Part shown: piece by piece, positions 1 to 5,641 of the stretch
Layout: each line of letters opens with the position of its first letter
Numbering within the stretch: the first letter of the stretch is position 1
Assembly: GCA_003250135.1 (NCBI GenBank)
Contig: QKHF01000134.1
Span: forward strand, 1-5,641
Direction of reading: 5' to 3'
Origin: Paracoccaceae bacterium
GTDB taxonomy: Bacteria > Pseudomonadota > Alphaproteobacteria > Rhodobacterales > Rhodobacteraceae
DNA length: 5,641 nt
Made by a program: the position numbers and the translations under genes
The notes under the pieces: model-generated
Database searches by the model: none
What the model saw: only the letters and a program-made list of their open reading frames with translations
Told to the model about the DNA's origin: nothing

Positions 1-1220
1 CCCAGGCCGGCAAGTGGGAGAAATCCAAGTTCATGGGCGTCGAGATCACCGGCAAGACGCTGGGCCTGATCGGCTGCGGCAATATCGGCTCGGTGGTCGC
101 CAGCCGCGCGCTGGGCCTGAAGATGAAGGTCTGCGCCTACGATCCGTTCCTGTCCGAGGCGCGGGCGCAGGAGCTGGGCGTGCACAAGGTCGAGGATCTG
201 GACGAGGTGCTTGCCGCGGCGGATTTCGTGACGCTGCACCTGCCAAAGACGGAGAAGTCCGCCAACATCCTGAACGCCGAGCGGATCGCCAAGATGAAGC
301 CCGGCGCGCGCCTGATCAACTGCGCCCGCGGTGGTCTGGTGGACGAGGAGGCCGTCGCCGCCGCGCTGAAGGATGGCCGGCTCGCCGGCGCCGCCTTCGA
401 CGTGTTCTCGGTCGAGCCCGCCAAGGAGAATGTGCTCTTTGGCGCGCCCAACGTGGTCTGCACTCCGCATCTGGGCGCCGCCACCACCGAGGCGCAGGAG
501 AACGTCGCCCTGCAGGTCGCCGAGCAGATGTCGGACTACCTTCTGACCGGCGCGATCTCCAACGCCATCAACGCGCCGTCCGTCACCGCCGAGGAGGCGC
601 CGCTGCTGAAGCCCTGGATCGCGCTGGCCGAGGCGCTGGGCGGCTTCGCGGGTCAGGTCACCGAGCATGCGATCAAGGAGATCGAGATCGAGTATGTCGG
701 CCGCGTCGGCGAGTTGAACCTCAAGCCGCTGACCTCGGCGCTGATCGCCGCGCTGTTGACCCCGCTGGTGGGCGAGGGCGGCGTCAACATGGTCTCCGCC
801 CCGCTTGTGGCGCGCGAGCGCGGCGTCAACATCGCCGAGACCCGCAAGGACGCGCAGGGCGCCTATGGCTCCTACATGCGGCTGGTCGTGACGACCGAGC
901 AGCAGACCCGCTCTATCGCCGGCACGATCTTCTCGGGCGACAAGCCGCGGATCATCCAGATCAAGGGCATCGATCTGGAGGCGGAGCCGCAGGCGCACAT
1001 GCTCTACACCACCAACTCCGACGAGCCGGGCTATATCGGCGCCCTCGGCCAGAAGCTGGGCGCGCTCAATATCAACATCGCCACCTTCGCCCTCGGCCGG
1101 GCCGAGAAGGGCGGCGAGGCGATAGCTCTGCTGGGCGTGGATGAGGCTGTGACGCCCGCCATGCTGGCCGAGATCGAAACCCTGCCGCATGTTCGCCAGG
1201 CCAAGGCGCTGGCGTTCTGA
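1..1220 (+). CDS. serA: D-3-phosphoglycerate dehydrogenase, 5' end outside the window
   Basis: Catalyses NAD-dependent oxidation of 3-phosphoglycerate to 3-phosphohydroxypyruvate, the first step of serine synthesis, in the cytoplasm. The reading frame is open from base 3 and the residues before the first in-window Met (base 33) already look like SerA, so that Met is internal. About 405 residues are present; full-length enzymes of this type have roughly 530, so about 125 N-terminal residues are missing. Counting the Met at base 33 as residue 1: the NAD-binding GCGNIG lies at 14-19, with Asp37 at the end of the next strand. The catalytic trio of the D-2-hydroxyacid dehydrogenase family is Arg99 (NCARGG), Glu128 (SVEP) and His146 (TPHLGAAT). 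An intervening, allosteric-substrate-binding-like domain spans about 175-315, and a C-terminal ACT domain about 322-395. The long form with ACT domain is often serine-regulated; that is family knowledge, not seen here. Confidence 0.97.
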   Translation, partial: QAGKWEKSKFMGVEITGKTLGLIGCGNIGSVVASRALGLKMKVCAYDPFLSEARAQELGVHKVEDLDEVLAAADFVTLHLPKTEKSANILNAERIAKMKPGARLINCARGGLVDEEAVAAALKDGRLAGAAFDVFSVEPAKENVLFGAPNVVCTPHLGAATTEAQENVALQVAEQMSDYLLTGAISNAINAPSVTAEEAPLLKPWIALAEALGGFAGQVTEHAIKEIEIEYVGRVGELNLKPLTSALIAALLTPLVGEGGVNMVSAPLVARERGVNIAETRKDAQGAYGSYMRLVVTTEQQTRSIAGTIFSGDKPRIIQIKGIDLEAEPQAHMLYTTNSDEPGYIGALGQKLGALNINIATFALGRAEKGGEAIALLGVDEAVTPAMLAEIETLPHVRQAKALAF

Positions 1221-1234
1221 GCAAATCGACAAAG

Positions 1235-1258
1235 GGCGCGGCTCGACAGGGCCGCGCC
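1235..1258 (+). terminator. GC-rich hairpin after serA, possible weak terminator
   Basis: A perfect 8-bp stem, GGCGCGGC (1235-1242) pairing with GCCGCGCC (1251-1258), closes an 8-base loop 14 bases after the serA stop. No T-run follows (the next bases are GTCCACTACT), so it is not a textbook intrinsic terminator. It could slow transcription, protect the serA 3' end, or act with Rho. Confidence 0.45.
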
Positions 1259-1270
1259 GTCCACTACTCT
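1243..1270 (+). promoter_or_regulatory. Weak candidate promoter for the CDGSH gene
   Basis: TCGACA (1243-1248, five of six matches to the -35 consensus) is followed after 16 bases by TACTCT (1265-1270, three of six matches to -10). The -10 lies 28 bases before the start codon at 1299. The -35 falls in the loop of the hairpin after serA. The -10 is poor, so read-through from serA is an equal alternative. Confidence 0.25.
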
Positions 1271-1298
1271 CTCCCATTCAACCCGAGGAGAGAGCCAA

Positions 1299-1541
1299 AT
1301 GTCCGACGCCCCCATGATCGCCGAGAAATCCCCCGCCGCCGTCGAGGTGAAGGCGGGCAAGACCTATTTCTGGTGCGCGTGCGGGCGGTCCCAACGGCAG
1401 CCCTTCTGCGACGGCAGCCACAAGGGGACGTCCTTCTCACCCGTGCGCTACACGGCGGAAGAGGACGGCGAGGTATGGTTCTGCCGCTGTAAGCGCACCG
1501 GGAACCGCCCGTTCTGCGACGGCACGCACAAGACGCTCTGA
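1299..1541 (+). CDS. Small protein with two CDGSH iron-sulfur domains
   Basis: An 80-residue protein made almost entirely of two CDGSH-type zinc-finger-like motifs, each expected to hold a [2Fe-2S] cluster with three Cys and one His. Domain 1 has Cys26, Cys28, Cys37 and His41; domain 2 has Cys62, Cys64, Cys73 and His77. Both fit C-X-C-X2-(S/T)-X3-P-X-C-D-G-(S/T)-H exactly, so both clusters should form. There is no signal peptide or membrane segment, so it is probably cytoplasmic, unlike membrane-anchored mitoNEET. The start at 1299 is supported by a strong ribosome site (GAGGAGAG, 1284-1291). Known relatives are linked to redox sensing, cluster transfer or iron handling, but no specific role can be assigned. 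It sits between serA and purA with separate spacing on each side, so no functional tie to either is implied. Confidence 0.93.
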   Translation: MSDAPMIAEKSPAAVEVKAGKTYFWCACGRSQRQPFCDGSHKGTSFSPVRYTAEEDGEVWFCRCKRTGNRPFCDGTHKTL

Positions 1542-1581
1542 GCGCGACGGATTCCGCCTTTCACCGAACCGGCCCGTTCCC

Positions 1582-1587
1582 TATAAG
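1582..1587 (+). promoter_or_regulatory. Candidate -10 element of the purA promoter
   Basis: TATAAG (1582-1587, five of six matches to TATAAT) in the context CCTATAAGGGCGC lies 32 bases before the purA start codon. The expected -35 area near 1558-1564 (CTTTCAC) matches poorly. Its place in the short gap after the CDGSH stop suggests purA has its own promoter. Confidence 0.45.
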
Positions 1588-1619
1588 GGCGCGGGTTTCT
1601 CGAACCGCCGGAGACAGGC

Positions 1620-2911
<1,292 letters not shown>

Positions 2912-2912
<1 letters not shown>

Positions 2913-3154
2913 TGCCGCTCTCCTACAAGGCGCGGCGGATCGGCTCTCTGCTGATGCTGACGGTGGGGCTGCCGGTCTACATCGTTCTGGCGCTGAACTT
3001 CGTCGACCTCTTGGGCGATATGCCGAAAGTGGTCGAGTTGGTTCTGTTCATCGCGCTCGGCTTCGCCTGGGCGCTTCCCTTCCGCTGGTTGTTTCTGGGC
3101 GTCGGCCGCGCCGACCCGGACGCGCCCCGCGATGACGAGGGGAATGAGCGCTAG
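2912..3154 (+). CDS. DUF2842 family small membrane protein
   Basis: An 80-residue protein with two predicted membrane helices, about residues 11-32 and 40-62, separated by a short loop (LLGDMPK), and a charged hydrophilic C-terminus rich in Asp, Glu and Arg. A basic N-terminus (YKARR) suggests it faces the cytoplasm. Size, the two-helix layout and the GFAWALPFRWL segment fit DUF2842, a family of unknown function typical of alphaproteobacteria. The ATG shares its A with the purA stop (TGATG, 2910-2914), and there is no clear ribosome site of its own. Translation is therefore probably by re-initiation after purA. No function is assigned; the link to purA may be only shared transcription. Confidence 0.85.
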
Positions 3155-3159
3155 GCAGG

Positions 3160-3188
3160 TTCAAAGGCGCCCCCGGCGCGCCTATGTG
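3160..3188 (+). promoter_or_regulatory. Candidate promoter for the creA-family gene
   Basis: TTCAAA (3160-3165, four of six matches to -35) is followed after 17 bases by TATGTG (3183-3188, four of six matches to -10). The context CCTATGTGAAGGGGCGC resembles the purA -10 region. A 6-bp stem (AGGCGC 3165-3170 with GCGCCT 3178-3183) overlaps the spacer and might act as a weak end signal for the DUF2842 transcript. The -10 lies 39 bases before the start codon. Confidence 0.4.
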
Positions 3189-3227
3189 AAGGGGCGCAAC
3201 CAATCCGGGATGATGGGAGAACCCTCC

Positions 3228-3683
3228 ATGCTTCGCTGCGCCGCCGCCATCGGACTCGCCGCTCTCGCCTTCGCCGCCCCCGCAGCGGCCGAAGAGGTCG
3301 GCGAAGTCACCACCGCCTGGAAGATGCTTGGCGCCAATCACAAGATCGTCGTCGAAGCCTTCGACGATCCAAAGGTCGAAGGCGTTTCCTGCTTCGTCAG
3401 CCGCGCCAAGACCGGGGGCGTGTCGGGCAGCCTGGGACTGGCCGAGGACACCTCGGACGCCTCCATCGCCTGCCGTCAGGTCGGGCCGATTCGCTTTCTC
3501 GACAAGCTGAAAGACGGCGAAGAGGTGTTCGGACGCAAGGCCTCGATCATGTTCAAGACGATCCAGGTTGTGCGATTCCACGACACCAAGCGCGACACGC
3601 TGATCTACCTTACATACTCCGACAAACTGATTGACGGGTCTCCCAAAAACGCCATCAGCGCTGTCGTCATACGCGAGTGGTGA
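3228..3683 (+). CDS. creA: CreA family periplasmic protein
   Basis: A 151-residue protein with an N-terminal signal peptide (about residues 1-21, hydrophobic core GLAALAFAAP, cleavage likely after AAA before EE), so it is expected in the periplasm. The mature part matches the CreA family closely: NHKIVVEAFDDPKVEG, CFVSRAKTGG, LGLAEDTSDASIACRQVGPI, and a C-terminal block with YLTYSDKLIDGSPKNAISAV. CreA function is not established; in E. coli it lies with creBCD, but no two-component genes are beside it here. The frame can be read back to 3132. I chose 3228 because GGGAGA lies just upstream (3215-3220) and because the upstream extension overlaps DUF2842, is Arg-rich and would bury the signal peptide. 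Mature cysteines in CFVSR and IACRQ could form a disulfide. Confidence 0.93.
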   Translation: MLRCAAAIGLAALAFAAPAAAEEVGEVTTAWKMLGANHKIVVEAFDDPKVEGVSCFVSRAKTGGVSGSLGLAEDTSDASIACRQVGPIRFLDKLKDGEEVFGRKASIMFKTIQVVRFHDTKRDTLIYLTYSDKLIDGSPKNAISAVVIREW

Positions 3684-3701
3684 GAGCGCCTTTCCCCTCT
3701 G

Positions 3702-3744
3702 TTATCCACAGGCGACGCGATTCCTCCACAGGGGGTTATCGAGA
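3702..3744 (+). promoter_or_regulatory. DnaA-box cluster upstream of the Panacea gene
   Basis: TTATCCACA at 3702-3710 is the exact consensus DnaA box. Two degenerate copies lie in the same orientation: TCCTCCACA at 3722-3730 (seven of nine matches) and TTATCGAGA at 3736-3744 (seven of nine). The first two start 20 bases apart, close to two helical turns. An exact match to one 9-mer is expected about 0.04 times in a window this size counting both strands. AT-rich DNA follows: 39 of 90 bases in 3741-3830 are G or C. It could be DnaA-dependent control of the next gene or a minor replication element; the degenerate copies are weaker evidence. Confidence 0.55.
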
Positions 3745-3769
3745 AAATTGCGCCGCGCAAGGGAATTTT
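3744..3769. repeat. Nested inverted repeat, candidate operator
   Basis: TTGCGC (3748-3753) and GCGCAA (3755-3760) form a perfect dyad around one central base. The flanking arms AAAATT (3744-3749) and AATTTT (3764-3769) are also inverted repeats, offset by GGG on one side. It lies about 70-100 bases before the Panacea start and next to the DnaA-box cluster. It may bind a dimeric regulator, perhaps the Panacea protein or a complex of it; that is inference. Confidence 0.4.
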
Positions 3770-3840
3770 GTTTGGGATTGGGTCAATATCTGGTAGCTTG
3801 AAATCGCCCACTAACAAAAGAAAGCTTTAGAGGCAGGGCG

Positions 3841-4368
3841 ATGGGGCAGGTAACGCAGATAGACGTGCGAGCGGTGGCGAACATCATTCTCGACCATGCG
3901 GACGGGATTGAAATGGCGGTGACCAACCGCGCTCTCTCTGAAATCACCTACCTCGTGATCGGATGGCGTCTCGCAACACAGGGCGAGGCGTTGGTCGACG
4001 CGACGATCGAGGCGGGTCCACACGGCCCGGCGATCCGAGAATTGTATGCGGAGTTTGAGAAATGGGGCGATGGCCCAATCCTCAGGAAAGCCTCCAGGGT
4101 GGATCCTGAGACCGGCCGGCGTTGCGTTGTCGCCCCGAATTTCGACCCTGAGACGGTGGAATTTCTGGCCCGGTGCGCGGATGAGGCGGTGCGTATGCCG
4201 CCGGAGGCGCGTCAGGCCTTTGTGACAGACCCTGATGGCCCATGGGCCGCGGCCAAGGCGCGCGCGGTTGAAACGGGCCGAGGGCAAAGGATCCCGGAGG
4301 GGGACCTTCGGGATTACTTCTCGGCGCAGCTGGCGTCGAGAGGGCAGGCGGCCCACTTGGTCGCCTGA
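3841..4368 (+). CDS. DUF4065 / Panacea-domain (SocA-like) protein, orphan antitoxin candidate
   Basis: A 175-residue soluble protein with the Panacea (DUF4065) pattern. A helix beginning ALSEITYLVIGWRLATQGEAL (31-51) is followed by IEAGPHGPAIRELYAEFEKWGDGPI (56-80), the family's signature GP-x-LY-x-F-x-G block. The C-terminal half has DPDGPWAAAKA (130-140) and IPEGDLRDYF (151-160), matching the family's PW and IP...YF positions. Panacea domains occur in antitoxins paired with many unrelated toxins; Caulobacter SocA is an adaptor that delivers the toxin SocB, a blocker of the DnaN sliding clamp, to ClpXP. No toxin-like gene is adjacent: creA lies upstream and a convergent secreted protein downstream. 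The start at 3841 has an AGGCAGGG ribosome-site-like run (3831-3838), though close to the ATG. It may be a lone remnant, the antitoxin of an unlinked toxin, or a domesticated adaptor. Confidence 0.8.
   Translation: MGQVTQIDVRAVANIILDHADGIEMAVTNRALSEITYLVIGWRLATQGEALVDATIEAGPHGPAIRELYAEFEKWGDGPILRKASRVDPETGRRCVVAPNFDPETVEFLARCADEAVRMPPEARQAFVTDPDGPWAAAKARAVETGRGQRIPEGDLRDYFSAQLASRGQAAHLVA
4345..4367 (+). repeat. First of two twin hairpins, overlapping the Panacea stop codon
   Basis: CAGGCGGCC (4345-4353) pairs with GGTCGCCTG (4359-4367) around a CACTT loop: nine pairs including one G-T. The right arm contains two bases of the stop codon TGA (4366-4368), so the stem encodes the last residues of the protein. 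No T-run follows. The arms recur almost exactly in the terminator at 4389-4416. Confidence 0.7.
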
Positions 4369-4388
4369 GGATCTCCTCCCTGTCCTTG

Positions 4389-4416
4389 GGGCGGCCATTT
4401 GGTCGCCCTCTTTTTT
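4389..4416 (+). terminator. Intrinsic terminator of the Panacea gene
   Basis: GGGCGGCC (4389-4396) pairs with GGTCGCCC (4401-4408) around an ATTT loop: eight pairs including one G-T. It is followed by TCTTTTTT (4409-4416). This is the clearest Rho-independent terminator in the window and acts on + strand transcripts. Read on the - strand it has no T-run, so the convergent gene must end by another means. Confidence 0.85.
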
Positions 4417-4429
4417 GCGCGCTCGGCGG

Positions 4430-4930
4430 CTATTGCGTCGGCGCCGGCGCGTCTTGCGGCGGGGTTTCCGCCTCCGCTTGGGGCGCTTCCGGCGCGGCCT
4501 CCGTCTCGCCCGGCGTCTCGCTCGTGGCCTCGCCTTCCGCCGGGGCTCCCTCCGCCGCCTCGGCTTCCGCCTCGGCCCGGGCCTGGCTGACGCCGCACAG
4601 GCGGATCGCGGTCTGGTGCGCCCGGCCGACCTCGCCCGACATCATCGCCACCTCGTTCACCTGCATGCCCGTCTCGTCCGCCGCCACCAGCAGCGCGGCG
4701 TCCCAGTCGCCCTGAGGCGTCGCGGGCGAGGCGCTGGCGACGTAGTGCCGGGCGGTGGCCTCATAGGTGGTCACGTTGGTCTCCGGATAGGCGTCGCTGA
4801 TCGCCGCGCGCGCGCAGTCGCAGACCCCCGCCGCATGTCCCGCGCCGAGGCACATGTCGTCGATTCCGTCGGCGAGGGCGGCCCCGCAGGGCGCGGCGAA
4901 TGCGACGGCGAGATGGACGATCTTTTTCAT
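4430..4930 (-). CDS. Secreted cysteine-containing protein with acidic Ala/Glu/Pro tail, function unknown
   Basis: A 166-residue protein starting MKKIVHLAVAF with a signal peptide of about 20 residues (cleavage likely after AALA, before DG). Cys15 lies inside the signal but follows Pro, so it is not a usual lipobox. The mature part has a compact segment (about 21-116) with four cysteines: Cys27, Cys37, Cys39 (MCLG and VCDCAR) and Cys112 (RLCGV), enough for two disulfides. From about 117 to 166 the chain is low-complexity Ala, Glu and Pro with almost no bulky hydrophobics, and looks disordered and acidic. The start is supported by GGAG in ACGGAGCATTCG, about nine bases upstream. I recognise no family; periplasmic or exported location is the only inference. 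The gene converges on the Panacea gene and diverges from the gene at 5026. Confidence 0.8.
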   Translation of the reverse strand: MKKIVHLAVAFAAPCGAALADGIDDMCLGAGHAAGVCDCARAAISDAYPETNVTTYEATARHYVASASPATPQGDWDAALLVAADETGMQVNEVAMMSGEVGRAHQTAIRLCGVSQARAEAEAEAAEGAPAEGEATSETPGETEAAPEAPQAEAETPPQDAPAPTQ

Positions 4931-4983
4931 ATTCGAATGCTCCGTGGCGGTCTGATGAGCGACCTTCGGGGGAATCGGCGGCT

Positions 4984-5010
4984 ATGTTACCATCGCAGCA
5001 ATCATAACAT
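4984..5010. promoter_or_regulatory. Imperfect palindrome between divergent genes, candidate operator
   Basis: ATGTTACCAT (4984-4993) and ATCATAACAT (5001-5010) are inverted copies matching at eight of ten positions, with perfect outer six (ATGTTA / TAACAT), around a 7-base spacer. Read on the - strand, 5001-5006 gives TATGAT, a good -10 for the secreted-protein gene. Read on the + strand, 4983-4988 gives TATGTT, a possible -10 for the gene at 5026, 37 bases before its start. No convincing -35 was found in either direction. A shared regulator of both genes could bind here. Confidence 0.45.
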
Positions 5011-5025
5011 CTGGGGAGAGACGCC

Positions 5026-5316
5026 ATGCATGCGATGGTTCGGGCCTATTCCGGGAAAGGCGCCACGGAGCTTTACGACCTCCTGATGAATCGGCAGGAC
5101 GAGGTGAAGCAGGAGATGGGCCGCGTCAGCGGGCTGGTCTCCTATGACCTTGCGCAGACCGATGAGGGCTGCGTGGCGATGATCGTCTGCCGCGACAAGC
5201 TGGGCTGCGACCAGAGCATGTCCATCGCCAAGGATTGGCTGGCCGAGAACGCAAAGCATCTGGGCCTGACGCCGCCACGGATCATCGAGGGCGAGATCGG
5301 CGTGCATTTGCCATGA
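5026..5316 (+). CDS. Small protein, probable dimeric alpha/beta-barrel (ABM-like) fold
   Basis: A 96-residue cytoplasmic protein without signal peptide or membrane helix. Its layout (a first strand MHAMVRAYSG, helix about 13-31, GRVSGLVSYDLAQT at 32-45, a strand CVAMIVCRD at 49-57, then helix SMSIAKDWLAEN at 64-75 and a final strand) fits one ferredoxin-like half of a dimeric alpha/beta barrel, as in the antibiotic-biosynthesis-monooxygenase superfamily. I recall similar small proteins in rhizobia and relatives, mostly annotated hypothetical. No catalytic residues can be named; Cys49, Cys55 and Cys61 are notable. The start at 5026 is favoured over the Met at 5035 by GGGGAG (5013-5018) seven bases upstream. 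It is divergent from the secreted-protein gene and may share control with it. Confidence 0.75.
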   Translation: MHAMVRAYSGKGATELYDLLMNRQDEVKQEMGRVSGLVSYDLAQTDEGCVAMIVCRDKLGCDQSMSIAKDWLAENAKHLGLTPPRIIEGEIGVHLP

Positions 5317-5328
5317 TCGTGATGGGCT

Positions 5329-5346
5329 GAGACGACGCGGCGTCTT
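5329..5346 (+). terminator. Weak hairpin after the ABM-like gene
   Basis: GAGACG (5329-5334) pairs with CGTCTT (5341-5346), six pairs with one G-T, around a 6-base loop, 12 bases after the stop. Only a short T-run is present (CTTTA). It may terminate weakly, ahead of the stronger stem at 5375-5394. Confidence 0.25.
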
Positions 5347-5374
5347 TACATCCGCGGGCCACAGGCGGAGAGAT

Positions 5375-5394
5375 GGCGGGCGGAGCGCCCCGCC
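5375..5394 (+). terminator. GC-rich hairpin between the last two genes
   Basis: GGCGGGCG (5375-5382) pairs with CGCCCCGCC (5386-5394 region) with one bulged C around a GAG loop, followed by TTGTCT. The stem is strong but the T-run is broken, so it is a probable but imperfect terminator for the gene ending at 5316. Confidence 0.4.
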
Positions 5395-5426
5395 TTGTCT
5401 GGCGCTTCGGTTGAAAGACGTGAAAG

Positions 5427-5627
5427 ATGACGGATGCAGAGATCAGGACGCAGATCCTGGCGTTCTCAGCGCATCTGAGAAACACCTCTGAAAGCGACGC
5501 GACGACCCCGGCCCGCCGCCACGGCTGGCTGGACCCGTCAGGCGAGCCTACGCCCGAGGGGCGCAAGCTGGTCAAGGCGCTGGAGGAGCAGGACGGCACG
5601 CGCTCCAGCTTCCGGGGCGCGTACTAG
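5427..5627 (+). CDS. Small protein of unknown function
   Basis: A 66-residue soluble protein, lacking signal peptide and membrane helix. It has a helical start (AEIRTQILAFSAHLRN, 4-19) and a motif-like second half, HGWLDPSGEPTPEGRKLVKALEEQ (32-55) followed by GTRSSFR (57-63). The D-x-x-G-x-P-T-x-E-G-x-x-L-x-x-A-L arrangement looks like the recognition-helix end of a winged-helix-like domain, but that is only a visual impression. The ribosome site is weak (GAAAG just before the ATG). Codon use is GC-rich and consistent with the neighbours, supporting a real gene. I do not recognise a family. It follows two hairpins, so it is probably a separate transcription unit. Confidence 0.6.
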   Translation: MTDAEIRTQILAFSAHLRNTSESDATTPARRHGWLDPSGEPTPEGRKLVKALEEQDGTRSSFRGAY

Positions 5628-5641
5628 CTGCGAGAGACCCC

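Noticed and set aside
14..1144. Long Arg/Gly-rich reading frame overlapping serA
   Set aside because: It is a frame-shifted shadow of serA: composition is extremely Arg-, Gly- and Ala-rich with no recognisable motif, while the other frame has all SerA signatures.
3680..3796. Possible 38-codon GTG-start toxin-like peptide between creA and the Panacea gene
   Set aside because: It lacks a ribosome site, has no hydrophobic or toxin-like pattern, and runs through the DnaA-box cluster and dyad, which explain the sequence better.
3605..3817. Antisense 70-codon frame across the creA end and intergenic gap
   Set aside because: It needs a TTG start without a ribosome site, and overlaps the creA 3' end antisense; no family features were seen.
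3684..3840. Chromosomal replication origin
   Set aside because: One exact DnaA box plus two degenerate ones is too few to claim an origin, and no dnaA, hemE, parA or parB-like gene is in the window. It is kept only as a DnaA-box cluster.
3811..4398. Antisense frame covering the Panacea gene
   Set aside because: The + strand frame has clear DUF4065 signature blocks, a ribosome site and a terminator; the antisense product is Arg/His-rich and featureless.
4345..4408. Attachment-site or insertion-element duplication explaining the repeated hairpin arms
   Set aside because: The similarity stops exactly at the stem arms, and no integrase, transposase or tRNA lies nearby, so duplicated stem-loops are the simpler reading.
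4235..5086. Long + strand frame opposite the secreted-protein gene
   Set aside because: It is an Arg-rich shadow running through an intrinsic terminator; the - strand frame has a signal peptide and ribosome site.

Overview
The window reads as a chromosomal segment of a GC-rich alphaproteobacterium, most likely a member of the Rhodobacterales (Rhodobacteraceae). The grounds are the base composition, the serA / purA / DUF2842 neighbourhood and the style of the encoded proteins. This is judged by eye; no database search was possible. Eight protein-coding genes are supported: seven on the + strand and one on the - strand. No rRNA, tRNA, CRISPR array or insertion sequence was seen.

Left part (1-3154), biosynthesis and housekeeping. 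The window opens inside serA (D-3-phosphoglycerate dehydrogenase, serine synthesis) and carries it to its stop. A GC-rich hairpin follows, then a small gene for a protein with two CDGSH iron-sulfur domains. Next comes purA (adenylosuccinate synthetase, AMP synthesis) with its own promoter-like element. A DUF2842 membrane protein starts inside the purA stop codon (TGATG), so those two are probably translated together.

Middle part (3155-4420). A creA-family periplasmic protein follows with a candidate promoter. After it lies a 157-base, relatively AT-rich intergenic region holding a perfect DnaA-box consensus (TTATCCACA), two degenerate copies in the same orientation, and a perfect short dyad. 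The next gene encodes a DUF4065/Panacea-domain protein, the family of SocA and related antitoxins, with no recognisable toxin beside it. It ends in two nearly identical hairpins; the first overlaps the stop codon and the second is a classic intrinsic terminator. This is the least ordinary part of the window.

Right part (4421-5641). A convergent - strand gene encodes a secreted, cysteine-containing protein with an Ala/Glu/Pro-rich acidic tail. It is divergent from a small protein probably of the dimeric alpha/beta-barrel type, and the 95-base gap between them carries a 27-base imperfect palindrome. A 66-residue protein of unknown function closes the window.

The genes do not form one pathway. 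serA, purA and their neighbours are core metabolism; the Panacea gene with its DnaA-box region is the best candidate for something not yet described.
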